From an uncultured Opitutia bacterium (GTDB lineage Bacteria > Verrucomicrobiota > Verrucomicrobiia > Opitutales > Opitutaceae), in the NCBI GenBank assembly GCA_903948415.1, contig CAJAYO010000090.1, positions 1 through 33,260 of the forward strand: DNA of 33,260 nt. Reading direction: 5' to 3'. Within the stretch, counting starts at the first letter, position 1. Every line of letters starts with the position of its first letter. The notes beneath the pieces are model-generated. The model worked only from the letters and a program-made list of their open reading frames with translations, made no database searches and had not been told where the DNA came from. A program made the translations under genes and the position numbers. Positions 1 through 8,366 of the stretch are shown in pieces.

Positions 1-1164
1 GAGAACGCCGCCGCGGCGAAACCGACGGAGGCGCCGGCGGACGTTCGTCCGGCCCCGCCGACGACCGGAAACGGCGGATTGGAAATCAAATTTGTCCGGG
101 CGCCCGCGGCCAAGGCGCCGCGTCCGACCGCGGGGGCGTCCGCGGCCCCGAAGAGCGTCACGACCATCCCCGCTCCGGCCAAGCCCCCGGCGGCCGGTGC
201 GACGTCCGTCGCGACCAGTCCGGTGCGGCCGGCTACGCCGTTGGCCCCCGCGGCGGCGCTGCCGCCGGCGATGGTTCCCGCCGCATCTGCCGTGGCGGTG
301 GCCACGTCGTCGCGCGTGGTGGCCGAACCGGTGAGCGCGAAAAAACCGGACGACCCGGTAGAGCCGCGTGAGACGACCGCGGCAGAGGAGGCGACGGAAA
401 AGGCGAAACCGAAGACGCCGGCCAAGGGTTTTTTCCGGCGGGGCGCGGCCGGAGAAGTCGAGTTGCCGGCGGCCCCCTGGTTTACGACGCAGACCGTGGT
501 GTTGGCGATCGGCGTGGCAGGAGCGTTGGCCTATCTGATGTGGCGCAGCCGGCAGCGCGCGCTGGAACTGGCGGCGACGACGGTTTCGAACACGCCGTTT
601 AGCGAGCCGGTGGCCGTGGACAATTCGGCGCTTTTTAACGGGGAATTTCTGGCGAAGCTCGAGTGGAAGCGCTTCGAGGAGTTGGTGGCGCTCTACTACA
701 TCAAGACGGGCGTGGTGGCGGTGCGGACGAAAACGGGGCCCGATTCGCCGGTGCATCTGAAAATCTCCTGGAAAGGCGAGACGAAGCCGTTTGCCTGCGT
801 GCAATGCCACGCCAATCCGCCGGGCCTGATCCGTTCCGAACCGTTGCAGGCACTCGCTTTGGCGTTGGCCGGCGCCGAAATCCGGCGCGGCTACGTCGTC
901 ACCAACGGCAAGTTTAACGTCGAAGCGCGTGATCTGGCGGAAGAAAAACACTTCACGCTGCTGCCCGGCGATATCCTGTTGGAGAAGCTCAATGCGTTGC
1001 CGCCCATGGCCCGGATCGAGCTCATGCAGGAAATGACCAAGGGGGACTACACGACGCCCACCTGTCCCAAATGCGATGTGAAGATGGTGCGCTCCGGGCC
1101 CGACGCTTGGCGGTGCGCGAACTCTCCCAAATGCGAGGTCGTCCTTCCGGCGCGCAAGACGTAG
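1..1164 (+). CDS. Mrr-like (restriction-endonuclease-fold) membrane-anchored protein with C-terminal topoisomerase-type zinc finger; 5' end outside window
   Basis: Frame 1 is open from base 1 (ENAAAAKPTEAPADV...), so the listed TTG at 79 is probably not the true start. Pro/Ala-rich N-terminus, one TM segment (TVVLAIGVAGALAYLMW), then LEWKRFEELVALYY...FACVQCHANPP...GYVVTNGKFNVEARDLAEEKHFTLLPGDILLEKL resembling the Mrr catalytic domain, then CPKCDVKMVRSGPDAWRCANSPKC zinc-finger-like motif. Confidence 0.75.
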   Translation, partial: ENAAAAKPTEAPADVRPAPPTTGNGGLEIKFVRAPAAKAPRPTAGASAAPKSVTTIPAPAKPPAAGATSVATSPVRPATPLAPAAALPPAMVPAASAVAVATSSRVVAEPVSAKKPDDPVEPRETTAAEEATEKAKPKTPAKGFFRRGAAGEVELPAAPWFTTQTVVLAIGVAGALAYLMWRSRQRALELAATTVSNTPFSEPVAVDNSALFNGEFLAKLEWKRFEELVALYYIKTGVVAVRTKTGPDSPVHLKISWKGETKPFACVQCHANPPGLIRSEPLQALALALAGAEIRRGYVVTNGKFNVEARDLAEEKHFTLLPGDILLEKLNALPPMARIELMQEMTKGDYTTPTCPKCDVKMVRSGPDAWRCANSPKCEVVLPARKT

Positions 1165-1255
1165 GCCCGTTCGCGGACCGGAACGTGCGGGGCGGCCAGG
1201 GCGTCCGTGGATTCGCGGTGGACATTTGGCGGGTGGCGAAAACGATGCGCAGCCC

Positions 1256-1900
1256 ATGGACACCCTGAATCACCTGTTTGCGCAGAACAAGGAGTGGGCG
1301 GATAAGATCCGGCTCCGGGATCCGGACTTTTTTGAAAAGTTATCGCGTCAGCAGAATCCGGAGTATCTCTGGATCGGTTGTTCCGACAGCCGCGTGCCGG
1401 CCAACGAAATCATCGGTCTGCTGCCCGGCGAAGTGTTCGTCCACCGCAATATCGCGAACGTGGTCGTGCACACGGACCTGAACTGTCTGTCGGTGATCCA
1501 GTTTGCCGTCGATGTCTTGAAGGTGAAACACATCATGGTGGTCGGGCACTACGGCTGCGGCGGGGTGCGCTCGACGATCCGGTGCGAGCGCGTGGGCCTG
1601 GCCGACAATTGGCTGCGGCACGTGCAGGATGTGCGCGAGAAACATGAGGCGTGCCTGTGCCGTCTCCCGGACGAGAGCGCCCAGAGTGCACGGCTGTGCG
1701 AGTTGAATGTCGTCGAGCAGGTGGCGAACGTCAGCCAGACCTCGATTGTGCGCGATGCCTGGCTCCGCGGCCAGGATCTCACGGTACACGGTTGGATTTA
1801 CGGTCTCCGCGACGGCCTGCTGCGCGATCTCGGCTTCACCGCGAGCACGCAGACCGAGGCGTCGGCGCGCTACAAATCCGCGGTGGCCGCCCTGTCCTGA
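1256..1900 (+). CDS. can: beta-carbonic anhydrase
   Basis: Zn-ligand motifs CSDSRVP and GHYGCGG; MDTLNHLFAQNKEWADKI start typical of the family. ATG at 1256 preferred over GTG/ATG at 1226. Confidence 0.93.
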   Translation: MDTLNHLFAQNKEWADKIRLRDPDFFEKLSRQQNPEYLWIGCSDSRVPANEIIGLLPGEVFVHRNIANVVVHTDLNCLSVIQFAVDVLKVKHIMVVGHYGCGGVRSTIRCERVGLADNWLRHVQDVREKHEACLCRLPDESAQSARLCELNVVEQVANVSQTSIVRDAWLRGQDLTVHGWIYGLRDGLLRDLGFTASTQTEASARYKSAVAALS

Positions 1901-1921
1901 CCGGGCGACCGGGAGTGGGGC

Positions 1922-1951
1922 GCAAAAAAGCCCGCGGGATGAGCCGCGGGC
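1922..1951 (-). terminator. intrinsic terminator downstream of efp
   Basis: Stem GCCCGCGG (1930-1937) / CCGCGGGC (1944-1951), 6-nt loop; on the minus strand it is followed by TTTTTT (aaaaaa at 1924-1929 on +). Confidence 0.82.
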
Positions 1952-1981
1952 CGATTGATTGGATCGGGAGGCGTGCGTCGC

Positions 1982-2539
1982 TCAGACGCGGCCGAGGTAG
2001 CTGCCGTCCTCGGTGCTGACCTTGATGATCTCGCCTTCTTTGATGAAGAGCGGGACCTGCACCATGAGGCCGGTCTCGAGCTTGGCGGGTTTTTGGACGT
2101 TGCTGGCGGTGTCGCCTTTGATGCCGTCGGAACTCTCGATGACTTTGAGGGCCACGGTCGACGGGAGTTCGAGGGTCAGAGGCTTTTCGTCGACGAACAG
2201 CACGTCGCACTTGCCGCCGGCGGTGAGGTAGTTCTTGGAATCGCCGAGCAGTTGGGCGCTCAGTTCGATCTGGTCGAAGGTGTCCGGATCGATGAAGGCG
2301 AAGGCGTCGCGGTCGGCGTAGCTGAACTCCAGCGTGCGCTTCTCGGTCGGGAGCACCTCGATGGTGTCGGTCGAGGCGAAGCGTTGGTCGAGCGCCTTCC
2401 CGTAGCGGAGATTGCGCATCTTGATCTGCACAAACGCCCGGAGATTACCGGGGGTGCGGTGCTGCGTTTCCATGACGAGGTGCGGCTCGCCGTTGAACTT
2501 GATGACTTGGCCTTTGCGGATGTCGTTGGCTGCGGGCAT
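1982..2539 (-). CDS. efp: translation elongation factor P
   Basis: Full-length EF-P similarity: [36 protein letters not shown]...GLKGDTAS-like [46 protein letters not shown]. Confidence 0.95.
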   Translation of the reverse strand: MPAANDIRKGQVIKFNGEPHLVMETQHRTPGNLRAFVQIKMRNLRYGKALDQRFASTDTIEVLPTEKRTLEFSYADRDAFAFIDPDTFDQIELSAQLLGDSKNYLTAGGKCDVLFVDEKPLTLELPSTVALKVIESSDGIKGDTASNVQKPAKLETGLMVQVPLFIKEGEIIKVSTEDGSYLGRV

Positions 2540-2741
2540 GGCGGAGGTGCGTTTCGGACGGAGGTTCTTGAGTGGTGGAAAGGTTGAGAGTGAGGAAACG
2601 CCTTCCGCCGTGTCAAGCTGCGGGCTTGCGGTTTGCCGGATCGGCGGTCGGGGCGGTGGGCGCGCCCTCGCGGAGGAGGTCGGAGGCTATCTCCACGCTT
2701 GCGCTCCGGCCGGCCGGTTTCCGAGACTGTCCCCAAACCCA

Positions 2742-4070
2742 ATGAAACAACGCACGCTCGCGCGGGAAGTCTCCATCAAAGGCAGTTCGCTCCACACCGG
2801 CGATGCGGTGACGTTGACCCTCAAACCTGCCCCCGTGGACCAGGGTTTTGTGTTCCGGCGCATCGACCTGCCCGGCGCCCCGGAACTGCGCCCGCGCATC
2901 GATCAGGTCACGGACCTCGTCCGCGCGACCACGATCCAGGTGGGGCACGCCAAGATCCAGACGATAGAGCACGTGCTGAGCGCACTCAGCGGCTGCGGAA
3001 TCGACAACGTCGTCATCGAGATGAACGCCTCCGAGCCGCCGATTCTCGACGGGTCCGCGAAGCCGTTCGTCGATCTCATCATGCAGGGCGAGCCGATCGA
3101 GCAGGACAAGGACCGCGAATATTTCACGCTCGATGCCGCGGTGTCGGTCACGAAGGGCCAGTCGTCTATCATCGCCCTCCCGTCCGACGAACTGCGCATT
3201 ACGTGCACCTCGGCGGACGACCGGGGCATCCACACGCAGCACCTTTCGCTGACGATCGACCCCGATTCGTTCATGACGCAGATTGCGGCGGCGCGGACGT
3301 TCACGATTTACGAGGACATCGAGGAGCTGCTGAAGCTGGGCAAGATCAAGGGCGGCTCGCTCGACTGTGCGGTCGTCATCAAGGGTGACAAAATCATCTC
3401 GAAGGAGGGCCTGCGGTTCAAAGACGAGTTCGTCCGGCATAAAATTCTCGATATCATCGGCGACATCACGCTGCTCGGTCTCCCGCTGAAGGCGCACATC
3501 ATCGCGGTGCGGCCCGGTCACGCCATCAACGCCGAACTCACCAAGGCCCTGGCGGCCAAGCTGGAGGAGCGCAAAAAAGGGCCGAAGAAGAAACCGCGTC
3601 CCACGATGGTCATGCCCGACGAGACCGCGCTCGATATCCGCCGCATCCTCGACACGCTGCCCCACCGCTACCCGTTCGTGATGATCGACCGCGTGGTGGA
3701 GTTCATCGGCAACGACGCACTCGTCGCGATCAAGAACGTGAGTATCAACGAACCGTATTTTCAGGGTCATTTCCCCGGCAATCCCGTGATGCCCGGCGTG
3801 CTCCAGCTCGAAGCCATGGCGCAGGCCGCGGGCATCCTGATGCTGCGCCGCGGCTCGGCCGAGGGCAAAGCCACGCTCTTCATGAGTGCGGACAAGGTGA
3901 AGTTCCGCAAACCGGTCCGCCCGGGCGACCAACTCATCCTCAATGCCAAACTGACGAAGACGCGCGGGGACAAGCTGGCGGCGGCCGAGGTGACCTGCAC
4001 GGTTGACGGCCATGTCGTTTCGTCGGCCGACCTGATGTTCGCCATCATCAATAGTTCGGAGATGGACTGA
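2742..4070 (+). CDS. lpxC-fabZ: bifunctional UDP-3-O-acyl-N-acetylglucosamine deacetylase / 3-hydroxyacyl-ACP dehydratase (LpxC-FabZ fusion)
   Basis: N-terminal LpxC ([71 protein letters not shown]) continuous with C-terminal FabZ ([36 protein letters not shown]). ATG at 2742 chosen over the longer upstream ORF start. Confidence 0.95.
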   Translation: MKQRTLAREVSIKGSSLHTGDAVTLTLKPAPVDQGFVFRRIDLPGAPELRPRIDQVTDLVRATTIQVGHAKIQTIEHVLSALSGCGIDNVVIEMNASEPPILDGSAKPFVDLIMQGEPIEQDKDREYFTLDAAVSVTKGQSSIIALPSDELRITCTSADDRGIHTQHLSLTIDPDSFMTQIAAARTFTIYEDIEELLKLGKIKGGSLDCAVVIKGDKIISKEGLRFKDEFVRHKILDIIGDITLLGLPLKAHIIAVRPGHAINAELTKALAAKLEERKKGPKKKPRPTMVMPDETALDIRRILDTLPHRYPFVMIDRVVEFIGNDALVAIKNVSINEPYFQGHFPGNPVMPGVLQLEAMAQAAGILMLRRGSAEGKATLFMSADKVKFRKPVRPGDQLILNAKLTKTRGDKLAAAEVTCTVDGHVVSSADLMFAIINSSEMD

Positions 4071-4074
4071 CCGC

Positions 4075-4863
4075 ATGGCCGCGAAGATTCACGCCACGGC
4101 GATCGTCGAAAGCGGCGCCCAACTGGGGGCCGACGTTGAGGTCGGTGCCTATGCCTTTGTCGGCCCCGGTGTCACGCTGGGCGAGGGCACGCGGCTGCAC
4201 CATCATGCGTCCGTCGAGGGCAACACGGTGCTCGGCAAATCCTGCGAGGTGTTTCCCTATGCCTGCATCGGCGGGAAGACGCAGGATCTGAAGTTCGCCG
4301 GCGGCAATCCGGGGCTGCGCATCGGCGACCGCAATGTCTTCCGCGAATACGTGTCGGTCCATTGTGCGACGAACGACGGCGAGTTCACGCGCATCGGTTC
4401 GAACAACGTCCTGCTGGCCACGTGTCACGTCGCCCACGACTGTCTCCTCGGCGACCATATCATCATGAGCAACGGCGCCGTGCTCGCGGGTCATGTGACC
4501 GTCGAGAATCACGTCGTGATCGGCGGCTACGGCGGCATCCACCAATTCTGTCGGCTCGGGGCCTATGCCATGCTGTCGGCGACGGCGAAACTGGTGCACG
4601 ATCTGCCGCCTTTTTTCATCGCCGACGGCACGCCCGCCGAGGTGCGTGCGATCAACCGGGTGGGGCTCGAGCGCAACGGTTTCACCGCCGAACAGCTCGA
4701 CCGCGTGAAGCAGATTCACCGCCTGCTCTACCGCGAGGGGCTGAACCGCTCGCAGGCGCTGGAGAAACTCGCCGCGCACCCGCAGGCCGCGAGCGCGGAG
4801 TTCGTGCGCGTGCTGACGTTCGCGCAGTCGAGCGAGCGCGGGTTGGCGCCGGGCGGGCGGTAG
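4075..4863 (+). CDS. lpxA: acyl-ACP--UDP-N-acetylglucosamine O-acyltransferase
   Basis: Left-handed beta-helix hexapeptides; IGGKTQDLKF, NVFREYVSVHCAT, CHVAHDCLLGDH, GGYGGIHQFCRLG, immediately downstream of lpxC-fabZ. Confidence 0.96.
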   Translation: MAAKIHATAIVESGAQLGADVEVGAYAFVGPGVTLGEGTRLHHHASVEGNTVLGKSCEVFPYACIGGKTQDLKFAGGNPGLRIGDRNVFREYVSVHCATNDGEFTRIGSNNVLLATCHVAHDCLLGDHIIMSNGAVLAGHVTVENHVVIGGYGGIHQFCRLGAYAMLSATAKLVHDLPPFFIADGTPAEVRAINRVGLERNGFTAEQLDRVKQIHRLLYREGLNRSQALEKLAAHPQAASAEFVRVLTFAQSSERGLAPGGR

Positions 4864-4963
4864 GGGCCGTGGCCCGCCTCCGGCGTTGGCGCCCCAGGGC
4901 CCTCACGCTGGGCTTGGCTTTGTCTTCGCCGCCCCGACGTCGCACGGGTCGGGGTGGGCGGGG

Positions 4964-5398
4964 TCATTGCGCGGGGACGATCACGACGGGGCACTTCGCG
5001 CGTTGGATGACGCCGTGGGTGGTGCTGCCGATCACGAGGTCGTAAAAGGCGGTGTGGCCGTGTGAGCCCATCACGATGTAGTCGGCCGCGAATCGCCGCG
5101 CAGCTTCGGCGATCGCCTCGGCCGCCAGGCCGGTCACCGTCTCGGTCACGACGGCGAGGAGGTCCGTCGGCAGTTCGCGTTGGAGCTTTTGCAGCCGTTC
5201 GGCGGACGATTGCTGGGCGGCGTCGACGAACTCGGTCGTGTTGCCCATCATCGGCGTGAACTCACTGACGATCACCGGCGCTTGCACGACGCTGAGGAGG
5301 ACGAGGCGGGCCGGGAGCAGGCGGGCGAGGGCGGTGGCTTGGGCGACGACGGCCGCGGTGGCGGGGGAGAAATCGACGGGGGCGAGAATCGTTTTCAT
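4964..5398 (-). CDS. universal stress protein, UspA family
   Basis: MKTILAPVDFSPAT... and ATP-binding-type motif GSHGHTAFYDLVIGSTTHGVIQRAKCPVVIVP. Confidence 0.92.
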   Translation of the reverse strand: MKTILAPVDFSPATAAVVAQATALARLLPARLVLLSVVQAPVIVSEFTPMMGNTTEFVDAAQQSSAERLQKLQRELPTDLLAVVTETVTGLAAEAIAEAARRFAADYIVMGSHGHTAFYDLVIGSTTHGVIQRAKCPVVIVPAQ

Positions 5399-5528
5399 GG
5401 CGCCACTATAAACAATGAGCGGGGGCGAGGCGGCGCGGTTCTTGTCGGGACGTGTGCACTATTTGCGATGTTGGGGCCGGCGCGCAGGGGGACGCGGCCG
5501 CGGGGATGACGGTGGCGGGCGGGCGCGC

Positions 5529-6881
5529 TCAGGCGACCGACTGCGCCGCCCGGAGGATCGCAGCGACGCTCAGATCGACGTCCGCCTCCGTCGTCCGCCA
5601 ACTGGATACGCTGATGCGCATCGCGGTCCGGCCCTGCCAGACGGTGACCCCGGCCCAGCAGGTGCCGTCGGCCTGGATGGCGGCGATCACGCGCTGGGTG
5701 CGCCCGGGGTCGCCGAAAGAAACGAGGACCTGGTTGAGGACGACGTCGTTGAGGATGGTGCAGCCGGCGGCGGCGAGTTTTTCGGCGAAGCGGCGGGCTT
5801 GGGCGCAGTTGGCCTCGATCAGCTGCGCGATGCCGGAGCGGCCGAGGGAGTGGAGCGCGGCCCAGACGTCGACGCCGCGGGCGCGGCGCGAGAGTTCGGG
5901 GGTGAAGTCGGACGGGTTGCGGAATTCGCTTTGCGTCGGGAGATACTCGGCGGTGATGGCCATGGCGGCCTGCAGCGCGTGCGGATCGCGGACGAAGGCG
6001 AGGCCGCTGTCGTAGGGCACGTTGAGCCATTTGTGCGCGTCGGTGGCCCACGAATCGGCGTCGGCGAGACCGGCGGCGAGGTGCGCCCGCGACGGCGCGG
6101 CGGCGGCCCAGAGGCCGAACGCGCCGTCGACGTGGACCCACGCGCCGGCGGCGTGGGCGAGGCGGCAAATTTCGGCGACGGGGTCGATGGCGCCGGTATT
6201 TACGTTGCCGGCCTGCACGCAGACGAGGGTGGGACCGGAGATGGGCGGGATTTTCTCCGCGAGCATGCGTCCCTGGGCGTCGACGGGGATGGGGACGACG
6301 CGGGTGCGGCCGAGGCCGAGGAGGCCGAGGGCTTTTGCCACGGACGGATGGATTTCGCCGCCCACGATGACCGTGATGGGCGGGGCGCCGAAGAGGCCGT
6401 CGGCTTCGACGTTCCAGCCGGCGCGGGCAAGCACGGCGTGGCGGGCGGCGGCGAGGGCGGTGAGATTGGCCACGGTGGCGCCGGTGACAAAGGCGCCGCC
6501 GCAGGTGGGCGGGAGATGGAGGATGTCGAGGAGCCAGCGGAGGGCGACTTGCTCGATGAAGGCGACGCCGGGCGAGGCACGGTAAAGGACGGCGTTTTGG
6601 TCCCACGCGGTCGTGAGCCAGTTGGCGGCCAGGGTGGCGGGGAGGGCGCCGCCGATCACGAAGCCGAAAAAGCGCGGGCCGGCCATGCCCATGGTGGCGG
6701 GCGAGCCCAGTTCGTCGAGGAGGCGAAGGGTTTCGGCGGGGGCGGCGGGATTTTCGGGGAGCGGGGTGTTGAAGCCTTCGAGCGCGGCGAGTGCCGCGGG
6801 AGCCGGGGCCACGGGGCGGGTTTCGACGTCGGCGAGGTAGCGGCTGGCGCGGAACGCGGCGTCGGCGAGAAGGGGATGCAT
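5529..6881 (-). CDS. pyridoxal-phosphate-dependent (group II / aromatic-L-amino-acid-type) decarboxylase family protein
   Basis: GAFVTGATVANLTALAAARH, HVDGAFGLWA, and PLP-Lys motif DAHKWLNVPYDSG. ATG at 6881 (MHPLLADAAFRASRYL) preferred over the far upstream ORF start at 7169. Confidence 0.88.
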   Translation of the reverse strand: MHPLLADAAFRASRYLADVETRPVAPAPAALAALEGFNTPLPENPAAPAETLRLLDELGSPATMGMAGPRFFGFVIGGALPATLAANWLTTAWDQNAVLYRASPGVAFIEQVALRWLLDILHLPPTCGGAFVTGATVANLTALAAARHAVLARAGWNVEADGLFGAPPITVIVGGEIHPSVAKALGLLGLGRTRVVPIPVDAQGRMLAEKIPPISGPTLVCVQAGNVNTGAIDPVAEICRLAHAAGAWVHVDGAFGLWAAAAPSRAHLAAGLADADSWATDAHKWLNVPYDSGLAFVRDPHALQAAMAITAEYLPTQSEFRNPSDFTPELSRRARGVDVWAALHSLGRSGIAQLIEANCAQARRFAEKLAAAGCTILNDVVLNQVLVSFGDPGRTQRVIAAIQADGTCWAGVTVWQGRTAMRISVSSWRTTEADVDLSVAAILRAAQSVA

Positions 6882-6930
6882 GGGCGGGTGGTAGCCGGGC
6901 ACGACGCGCGCTGCAATGCCGGCCGCGCTG

Positions 6931-7003
6931 TGTCGGCCAAAAGGCGCACCCGCTGAATGGGCGACGTGCTGCGGAGTTGCGCGCGGGATCGAATTGGCCG
7001 ACA
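6931..7003. promoter_or_regulatory. candidate divergent operator: 10-bp perfect inverted repeat
   Basis: TGTCGGCCAA (6931-6940) and TTGGCCGACA (6994-7003), exact reverse complements, centres 63 bp apart, in the intergenic region between divergent starts at 6881 and 7018. Confidence 0.45.
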
Positions 7004-7017
7004 ACGACCGCGCGGCT

Positions 7018-8241
7018 ATGAAAAACTCCTTCCCTTCCTTGGGCACGGGCCCGGCGCGCGTGGCGCGGCCCGCGTCGGCGCGAGGCGGGCGCGGTCGCCA
7101 CGCGGGGCTGCTCCATGGTTCTCCGGGCATCGACGCGCAGTTGCTGCAGTTGCACGCGGCAAACGACATTCCCCATTTTTGGACGGCGTTGCAGGCGTTG
7201 CTCGGCGCGACGATTCCGCACGACGCGCTGATCGTCTACCTCAACTTCCTCGATTTTGAGACCTCGTGGCAGGCGACGGAAATTCTCGCGACGCCCAACG
7301 CCCAGCGGCCGACGAAGTGGTTTCAAAACCGGCGGCAAGTGGACATGACGCCGCGGTTCGTGCTCTCGCAGCCGAAGAAGATCAAAATCTACCGGTTGTC
7401 GGATGTGGTGCCGGACCGGAGCGAGTTGCGGCGGTCGGCCTTCTTCAAAGAATTTCTCGAACCGTTTGGCTGGCACCATCTGGCGGTCGCGCTCTACTGG
7501 CGCGGCGAGCACGTGGGGTCGCAGATCGCGATCCGGCGCACGGCGGCGCAGGGCGATTTTACGGCGAAGGAGGTCGCGTTGCTCGAGGCGGTGCATCCGC
7601 ACATCGAGACGGTGCTGAACCGGCTGCTCGCGTACGAAGAGGAGCGGGCGCGGCGCCGTTGGCTGGAGGCGTTCAACCATCACCTGCCGTTTGCGCTGCT
7701 GTTTCTCAACTGGGAGATGAAGTCGCTCTATGTGAACCAGGCCGGACTGGAGCAATGTTCGAGGTGGAATTTCGGTCCGGCGAAGGCGCGGGCGTATCAG
7801 CCGCGGGCCGTGTTTTCGCCGCCGGCGGAGGTGGTGCAGGCGTGCGCGGCGTTGAAGACTGAGTGGCTCGAACACCACTCGATGGGCCAGCCGCACCTGG
7901 GCGGAGCCACGAAGGTGAGCCACCCCACGCAGACCGGGTTCACGGCGACGATTCGGCTGCAGGTCGAGGAACACGTGCGGACCGCGTATCCCGGTTTTAT
8001 TGTTTACCTGGAGAATCACGCGGCCAAGCCCGCGCTCGACCAGCTCCCGGCGCATTCGCTCCTCGGTCAGCTGACGGTGGCCGAACGCGAGATCGCGCGG
8101 CACGTGAGCGAGGGCCTCGGGAACGCTGAGATCGCGCGGCGGTTGAGGAAGAGCGTGAAGACGGTGAAGGGGCAGCTCACCTCGATTTTCAAGAAGCTCG
8201 GCGTGAACGGGCGGAACCGGCTGATGGTGCGGTTGCGGTGA
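7018..8241 (+). CDS. LuxR-family (helix-turn-helix) transcriptional regulator with N-terminal putative sensor region
   Basis: C-terminal LTVAEREIARHVSEGLGNAEIARRLRKSVKTVKGQLTSIFKKLGVNGRNRLMVRL is a LuxR/GerE HTH; no receiver-domain motifs. Start ATG at 7018. Confidence 0.87.
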   Translation: MKNSFPSLGTGPARVARPASARGGRGRHAGLLHGSPGIDAQLLQLHAANDIPHFWTALQALLGATIPHDALIVYLNFLDFETSWQATEILATPNAQRPTKWFQNRRQVDMTPRFVLSQPKKIKIYRLSDVVPDRSELRRSAFFKEFLEPFGWHHLAVALYWRGEHVGSQIAIRRTAAQGDFTAKEVALLEAVHPHIETVLNRLLAYEEERARRRWLEAFNHHLPFALLFLNWEMKSLYVNQAGLEQCSRWNFGPAKARAYQPRAVFSPPAEVVQACAALKTEWLEHHSMGQPHLGGATKVSHPTQTGFTATIRLQVEEHVRTAYPGFIVYLENHAAKPALDQLPAHSLLGQLTVAEREIARHVSEGLGNAEIARRLRKSVKTVKGQLTSIFKKLGVNGRNRLMVRLR

Positions 8242-8366
8242 GGCCGGGAGAAGGATCGCCGGGCGCGGTTTGCGACCTTGGTCCCATGCGCGATCGGGCG
8301 TTTCCTGATAGAGTGCGGCGTGCCTAACCCCCTGTGCGCTCCGGTGCGCGCCCCGTTGATCTTCCG

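Noticed and set aside
79-330. Repetitive-looking Pro/Ala-rich sequence, considered as a tandem repeat
   Set aside because: Low-complexity coding sequence without a consistent repeat unit.
2613-4076. 487-aa minus-strand ORF
   Set aside because: Antisense to lpxC-fabZ; shadow ORF.
4932-4954. CCCCGAC...GTCGGGG hairpin between lpxA and the usp gene
   Set aside because: Seven-bp stem without a T-run on either strand; plausible but not sufficient to call a terminator.
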